A DNA stretch of 8,273 nt from G039029935 sp039029935 (lineage in GTDB: Bacteria > Chloroflexota > Anaerolineae > Caldilineales > Caldilineaceae): the NCBI GenBank assembly GCA_039029935.1, contig JBCCFC010000598.1:1-8273 (forward strand). Direction: 5' to 3'. The first letter of the stretch is position 1; every line of letters begins with the position of its first letter. The notes under the pieces are model-generated. The model ran no database searches and had not been told where the DNA came from. It saw only the letters and a list, made by a program, of their open reading frames with translations. Both the position numbers and the translations under genes were made by a program. Below, in pieces: positions 1-5,500 of the stretch.

Positions 1-73
1 CCAATGGATATTGCATAATTTCCCCCTCCTCCCAAATGATTCCCCAATAGATGCTATATCAACATCCATACCC

Positions 74-118
74 TTAATCTAATCGACCAAGCAAAAAACT
101 GCAAATGATTCGACCTGT
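74..118 (-). pseudogene. Decayed fragment of an alpha-2-macroglobulin gene
   Basis: This 45-base stretch aligns without gaps to 3941-3985 inside the intact A2M gene, with 37 of 45 bases identical by hand count. Read on the minus strand in the same frame as A2M it gives QVESFAVFCLVD, then a stop (TAG at 79-81), then IK. The intact gene has QATSFAVLGLVDYIK (residues 1327-1341, end of the thioester domain). Further stops lie in the same frame at 133-135 and 148-150, so it cannot be translated. Similarity fades quickly on both sides; a weak RG match upstream is not convincing. The simplest reading is a remnant of a second, tandem A2M gene, eroded on its 5' side near the present ATPase gene. A short partial duplication from the intact gene is the alternative. 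Confidence 0.6.
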
Positions 119-220
119 AAATGAATCCTATCTCAGCCCCTATTTTTTCAAATGCCAAAACCTCGAGAAACAAGTTTGCCATATGGATTGTTTTTTGGTT
201 AAATAACATGAATGCATATC

Positions 221-226
221 TATAAT
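221..226 (+). promoter_or_regulatory. Candidate -10 box for the ATPase gene
   Basis: A perfect TATAAT lies 74 bases before the ATPase start, in a very AT-rich stretch that also contains the tandem repeat ATCTATA (218-224 and 227-233). No good -35 element stands at 17 bases; GGTTAA (197-202, spacer 18) and TTGGTT (195-200, spacer 20) are weak. In DNA this AT-rich a TATAAT can occur by chance, so this is tentative. Confidence 0.3.
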
Positions 227-244
227 ATCTATATCGCCTCTAAA

Positions 245-273
245 TCAACAATATACATTTTTAGATATGTTGA
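245..273. promoter_or_regulatory. Operator-like inverted repeat upstream of the ATPase
   Basis: The arms are TCAACA (245-250) and TGTTGA (268-273). They extend inward with TAT (252-254) and ATA (265-267) after one bulged A, leaving a 10-base centre. The repeat lies between the candidate -10 box and the ribosome binding site, where a repressor would block transcription. Metal-export ATPase genes are often controlled by ArsR/SmtB- or MerR-type metal sensors at such sites, but no regulator gene is visible here and the spacing matches no specific box I can name. Confidence 0.3.
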
Positions 274-284
274 CTTTGAGTATA

Positions 285-290
285 AAGGGA
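285..290 (+). promoter_or_regulatory. Ribosome binding site of the ATPase gene
   Basis: AAGGGA stands 9 bases before the ATG at 300. An in-frame TAA at 294-296, two codons before that ATG, rules out any longer reading frame, so the start at 300 is well fixed. Confidence 0.6.
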
Positions 291-299
291 AAATAACTC

Positions 300-2435
300 A
301 TGTTTTTTTTATCTAGCGTCATCGTAGGTGTCACAGCCTATACAGGAATCATACAATACAATAGACATACACGACAACAAGCTATACCCTTCGGCGGAGA
401 TGGCAAGGACATCAACTCCAGATTGGTGAATCTTTTGGCAGGCACACAGTCAGATAATCTATTCCTTTTGGTGTTGCGAGAGCAGTTTCAGCAACCCATT
501 AACATTGTTAGGAAATGGAAACAGAAATTTTTTTTAGAGGAGGAACGATCTCAACATATTCAAGAAATGTCTTCTAATATCAGTAGTAGTGAGATAAGTG
601 AGGCCGAAAAGCAAATTAATCTGAACTTCACTCTTGCATTAATCTCGCTGGGTCTGACAACGGCTGGCACTTTTCTATCTTCACCGTTAATTTGGGCAGG
701 GATTCCTTTGTTGGCCTATACCTCGGTAGAGATGGTTCAGAATGGGTTTAAATCCATTTTTAAAGAACGTCGTCTTGGCATGAGCGTTGTTGATATGCTT
801 GCTTTACCAGGGATGGTTGTCACAGGACATCTTTTAATTGCATCAATTGCCTATTCATTTTATTACTTTGGACGAAGATTATCTAATAGCGTCAAAAGGC
901 AATCTCAACAGAAATTGATTACCATGTTTGGCTCGCAACCACAATTTGTTTGGGTACAACAAGGGGATGTTGAAGTCGAGGTCCCATTTGATACGCTCAA
1001 ACAGGGCGATGTTATCGTCGTGAATGCTGGCAGCATGATCCCCGCCGATGGCGTTGTTATTTTTGGGAATGCATTGGTTGATCAACATGTTTTGACTGGT
1101 GAATCTCAACCCATCGAAAAATCAAACGATGATCAAACGTTTGCGTCCACTATGGTACTTTCAGGTAAGCTCCACATCAAAGTTGAAAAAGCTGGCGCAG
1201 AAACAATTTCGGCGCAAATTAGCACGATGCTGGCACAGACGGCAGAACACAAAACCTATCTGCAATTGCGTGGTGAAAAGATTGCGGATGCATCGGCTCT
1301 CCCCATCTTATTGATGGCTGGTTTTACATGGCCTCTACTAGGAATCGAAAGTGCCTTTGCGGTGTTACAGGCTGGATTTGGATATACAATGCGTGTGATT
1401 GCCCCGATCAGCACGTTGAACTTTCTCAATATCGCCTCTCAAAAAGGGATTTTGATTAAAGAAGGATATGTCCTAGAGACACTGCACTCGATAGATACGG
1501 TTATCTTTGACAAAACCGGAACGCTCACCTTGGACCAACCTCAAGTCGCCAACATTTATACCTTCCAAAATCATACAAAGAATGAACTACTTACATATGC
1601 TGCAACCGCCGAAGCAAGGCAATCTCATCCGATTGCTAGAGCAATCCAACAAGCCGCCACAGAACGCCAGTTACAGGTTTTTGATGTTGAAAACGCTAGC
1701 TATGAAATCGGCTACGGCATCAAGGTTCAGCTTGAAGATTCCGTGATCCAAGTCGGGAGCAGTCGCTTTATGGAACTGGAGGGGATTGCTCTCACCAAAG
1801 AGGCTCATCAGCTACAGGAAGATATCTTGAAAACAGGGAATTCGTTAATTTATATTGCGATTGACGAACATCTTGCTGGTGCAATTGAATTACAACCTCT
1901 GTTACGCCTCAATGCAAAAAAAGTTGTTCAACACTTACAAAAACGAGGCATATCTGTCATGATTATCTCAGGCGATCATGAAAAACCTACATGCCGATTG
2001 GCCGAGGAGCTTGGTGTTGATGACTATTTTGCCAATACGCTGCCTGAAGACAAAGCAACCCATATTCAATCATTGCAAAATGAGGGAAAACGAGTTTGTT
2101 TTATCGGCGATGGCATCAACGATGCGATTGCCCTCAAGCAAGCAGATGTCTCAATTTCTCTGCGTGGGGCATCGACCCTTGCCACAGACACAGCACAAAT
2201 TATTCTAATGAATCAAAACCTGCCCCAAATCATTCAGCTACTTGAGCTTACTGATCAGTTTGAAAACAATATGAAAAAGAATTTCCTAGCAACGGTCATC
2301 CCTGGTGTCATCTGTATTGGTGGCGTACTCTTTTTAAATTTTGGTATTGTTGCTGCTTGTATCTTATTTGATTTAGGGCTGTTTGCAGGTCTAACCAATG
2401 CCATGCTGCCTTTACGCCAACAGAGTACACAATAG
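300..2435 (+). CDS. P1B-like heavy-metal P-type ATPase with atypical metal site
   Basis: An integral-membrane ATP-driven cation pump of 711 residues. The catalytic core is complete: actuator-domain TGES (266-269), phosphorylation site DKTGTLT (Asp404), P1B-specific SHP (442-444) and GYG (471-473) of the nucleotide domain, SGD (557-559), LPEDK (581-585) and hinge GDGIND (603-608). The SHP motif and the two C-terminal helices (about 657-703) place it in the P1B heavy-metal class rather than with Ca, K or Na/K pumps. Membrane segments are likely at about 2-18, 108-145 (two helices), 162-188, 332-372 (two helices) and 660-703. It differs from standard family members in three ways. There is no N-terminal HMA domain and no CxxC; the N-terminus is one helix plus about 85 soluble residues of no recognised type. 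The helix-4 CPC motif aligns without gaps to Phe360-Gly361-Tyr362. The Cu-type YN and MxxSS motifs are absent, while an Asp-Leu-Gly (691-693) in the last helix recalls the DxG of Zn/Cd pumps. The substrate therefore cannot be assigned. The gene is visibly AT-richer than the neighbouring A2M gene. Class assignment is firm; substrate is unknown. Confidence 0.93.
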   Translation: MFFLSSVIVGVTAYTGIIQYNRHTRQQAIPFGGDGKDINSRLVNLLAGTQSDNLFLLVLREQFQQPINIVRKWKQKFFLEEERSQHIQEMSSNISSSEISEAEKQINLNFTLALISLGLTTAGTFLSSPLIWAGIPLLAYTSVEMVQNGFKSIFKERRLGMSVVDMLALPGMVVTGHLLIASIAYSFYYFGRRLSNSVKRQSQQKLITMFGSQPQFVWVQQGDVEVEVPFDTLKQGDVIVVNAGSMIPADGVVIFGNALVDQHVLTGESQPIEKSNDDQTFASTMVLSGKLHIKVEKAGAETISAQISTMLAQTAEHKTYLQLRGEKIADASALPILLMAGFTWPLLGIESAFAVLQAGFGYTMRVIAPISTLNFLNIASQKGILIKEGYVLETLHSIDTVIFDKTGTLTLDQPQVANIYTFQNHTKNELLTYAATAEARQSHPIARAIQQAATERQLQVFDVENASYEIGYGIKVQLEDSVIQVGSSRFMELEGIALTKEAHQLQEDILKTGNSLIYIAIDEHLAGAIELQPLLRLNAKKVVQHLQKRGISVMIISGDHEKPTCRLAEELGVDDYFANTLPEDKATHIQSLQNEGKRVCFIGDGINDAIALKQADVSISLRGASTLATDTAQIILMNQNLPQIIQLLELTDQFENNMKKNFLATVIPGVICIGGVLFLNFGIVAACILFDLGLFAGLTNAMLPLRQQSTQ

Positions 2436-2479
2436 CCCAACACACATCCATAAAGGTCTGGATGTGTGTTGGGCTATTG
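2430..2479. terminator. Perfect 21-bp stem-loop at the convergent junction
   Basis: Arms 2430-2450 and 2459-2479 are exact reverse complements (21 bp) around an 8-base loop, TAAAGGTC. The left arm begins in the last sense codon of the ATPase (CAA) and contains its TAG stop. The hairpin lies between two convergent genes, so a bidirectional transcription barrier or mRNA 3'-end stabiliser is likely. A classic intrinsic terminator would have a T-run directly after the stem, and none is present on either strand; the nearest T-rich stretch is 2508-2526. Confidence 0.75.
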
Positions 2480-2501
2480 ATGCATAACGAGGCAATGCAT
2501 C
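2479..2501. repeat. Short inverted repeat downstream of the 21-bp hairpin
   Basis: GATGCAT (2479-2485) and ATGCATC (2495-2501) form a 7-bp stem with a 9-base loop, directly abutting the large hairpin (one base shared). It could extend a compound terminator or stacked RNA structure. The A2M stop codon lies 23 bases further on. Confidence 0.45.
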
Positions 2502-2523
2502 TATACCTTTATGGTCGTTTATT

Positions 2524-5500
2524 TTATCTCGCCACTAGGGGCAGGAAGACCCGCTCCCCATCAACATTCACAGTGAACTGTGTATCAACAGTTGCTGCCA
2601 TCACATTCCCTGCTGAGTCAGAAGCCAACACATCGCTGGCACTGATGTTGCCATCACCTACACGTTGCGCACGGAAGACAATCGTCATCATCGTAACTGC
2701 ATTGTCTGCTGCCACGCTACTCGCAACAACTTGGTCGCTTACGCCATCATCCGCAATTTCGACCATGCCAAAGGTGACTCTTCCCGCTTCCTTGTCAATC
2801 TTTGGTCCCAGCTTGTAGACATCCGAGCCAAGATTGCCACTCATAATAACATCAACCACCTCAAGTGCATTGTTGTGGTTCAGCGTCATCTCGAAGCCAC
2901 CCAAGTTCTCAGAGCTATCGGCCATGATATAGGCACGGAACTCATCACCGACCTCGCGGCTTTCTTCGTTGTCGGGTAGCAACACCAAGAAACTGGTCTG
3001 CGCTGCTGAACCCACACTGGCACTGTGGACAATCAGCTCCGGCGAGTTACAATCGACGCCGCGCTGATTGTTCACATTGATGATGTCAAGCAGGTCGATT
3101 GTACCGTCGGCGGTGACATCACGACGCTCGTTTGCTGTGCGCCATGCATCTGCAATGAGCAGGGCATCAAACTTTTCGACACGGCAGTTGTTGTCCATAT
3201 CTGCCAACACAACTGGCCGGTCGGCCAATGTCTCTGGAGCAACGGCCACCTGCATACTGCTTGTGCGTGCCCACATTTCCTCGGCATACATGGGGTAGAC
3301 CTGTCCTGGTGGGACACTAAATACACCGGCCGTTGTAGCGCGCATTTGGTAGACCAGTTGACGTTTGCCTGCCCAGCCATGTGTGATGAAGAAGTCTACG
3401 CGGTCATCGCGCACATCCTTACGGTTATAGCCCCAACTGCGCCATGACCAAGGCCAGAACACATCGCTGTATGAGTAGGGGTTGACGTTGGTGTTCAGTG
3501 CCTCAAAGCCTGCTGGAATGGGGTCTTCGAGTAGCAAGTACCAGACCTCGCTCTTGATTTCCAAGTTTAGCGTCACTTCCACAATATCACCGACATTATA
3601 GGCCCCATCTTCACGCGCCTCGCCTTCCACCAGATTGTAGGAGCGGCTGAGTGACAGCCCTTGGTCCACCGATGATACTGAGGCAAAGCCATCATAATAC
3701 AGTTCCTGCTCCAACAACGCTGTGTAATAGAGCGGATTCTGCTGGCTCAATGCCGCTGCTTGGACGGCTGCTTCACGTGTGATGACAAGTTCGTTATCGC
3801 CCGTGTTGAACTCAGTGCCTGCCACAACAATCGGCTCAATTGGCTCGGTGACGGTCTCTGGCGTGACTGCACCACTGGCGATTTCTGTGCCATTCAGATG
3901 CACGTTGTAGGTGTAATCTGAGTCCAGTTCACCCGACACTTTAATGTAATCGACCAAGCCCAAAACGGCAAATGAGGTGGCCTGTGTGTTTCGCCAACCG
4001 GCACCGCGACGGTGGTCCATCAGCCAACGGACGGCCAGCGGTAGAATTTCACTGTCTGGACGTAGTTGGGTAAGCGCGCTCACGGCAACAGCAGTGTTCT
4101 TCTCGCTGGAAGCCATCGTGCGCCAGTGCCACCACTGCCAACTGTCCATTGGTCCCGGCCAGAATGCTGTGCCGCCAACAACTTCGGCCTTGGCAAGCAA
4201 TTGATCAACCAAGGTCTGTGATAGTGTGGTATTGCCATCAATGTGCAGTGCCATCGCCAACATCGCCAACGCATCGGCACTCAGGCTCTCGGATTCAGCG
4301 GCCAACGATTCGCTTGCGGCCAAGTTGCCTCGACCTGCAACCGCCTTGACATACAGCGCATAGGCACGGATATCGCCGCTGCTGTTCTCCTGCTGCCGGG
4401 CCATCACACCCGATTCAGTTGCGGCCACGATTTCACCAAGCAGTAATCGATCTAAGGCGGCAAAACCATTGTCAACAACCGTTGGGTCAACGGCAAAGCC
4501 AGCCTGCTCGACCATTGTCAGGCCAAAGAGGACATATGAGGTCAAGTACAATCCACCGTCGTCATCATAGAACCAGCCCCATGTGCCGTTGCTGTGTTGA
4601 TAGCCATAGAGCTTTTGCAGCCCCTGAGTGATGATTTTTGGCAGCTCATCGGCCTTGGGATTGGTCAGCCCCAAATCATTGTATGCTTGGGTTGCTACTG
4701 CGCTTGGTAGCACACGGCTCATGGTCTGCTCGACACAGCCATAGGGATAGGCAATCAAATCGTCCAATCCATCCAACAGACCGAGTGCAATTGATGGTGA
4801 TAGACGTAGTGTTAGCTGTGACATCTCGTTGACCGCGTTAAGTGGTATGGTAAAGGTTTCAGTCGCAGTGGGATTGGCTTGGCCGGATGTTGTCCAGCGA
4901 TCAGGCACGGCAAATGGCTTGACGCTAAAGGGTAGCTCCACGATATCCTGTCCAGCAGGCGTATCCAACGATGTTGTCACCAGCCCCGTGCCTACAGCCG
5001 AGGCCACTGATGTCCAGCGACCAACATCCGAGCCTTTATCCGGTAGCTCAAGTGGCTGCGATGGATCGTTCAGCACCAGCAGGTTTTCTGTTTCCAGCAG
5101 ACCTGTGCCGACCAAATCACCCCCTGTGTAATTCTGTGCGACCATGCTTGTGCGGAAGAGATCACCCAGCACCGCAAAGCGTGGCAACGTTGGGCGTGAA
5201 ATCAACTCTTTGGTGACAAGGATGTTGCTGGTGGTTTCGCCGACCAGCGTCTCCACCGTGACCGCACGGGCGATGATGCGCCATGTCGTCAGGTTATCTG
5301 GCAGCGGAATCGTGATGGTGGCCTCGCCACTTGCATCGATATCAATGGTTGGGTTCCAGTAGGCGGTGTCTAAGAAATTACGGCGCGGCTCGGAGCCATC
5401 TGCACTATCATCTGCATCGGCATCGGTCTGGAATTCGGCTTCGGGTTGATCGGTGACAGGCTGCGCTGGCACAGGTGCACCACCATCTGCCGCTTCATCC

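Noticed and set aside
2..82. Short open plus-strand frame from the left edge to TAA at 80-82, possibly the tail of another gene
   Set aside because: Only 26 codons, overlapping the A2M-like remnant on the other strand, with no recognisable sequence; chance is the better explanation.
33..111. 10-mer CAAATGATTC occurring at 33-42 and 102-111
   Set aside because: Two copies of one AT-rich 10-mer without flanking similarity are not enough to call a repeat element, and the second copy is part of the A2M-like remnant.
270..275. TTGACT as a -35 box for the ATPase
   Set aside because: The matching -10 position would fall at about 293-298, directly before the start codon, leaving no room for the ribosome binding site.
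879..1109. Minus-strand open frame of 76 codons inside the ATPase gene
   Set aside because: It is antisense to the actuator domain, whose TGES motif and flanking sequence are clearly conserved; no support as a gene.
2462..2818. Plus-strand open frame starting in the right arm of the large hairpin
   Set aside because: It begins inside a structured terminator-like element and then runs antisense to the cohesin-coding end of the A2M gene. The composition is shadow-like and there is no convincing ribosome binding site.
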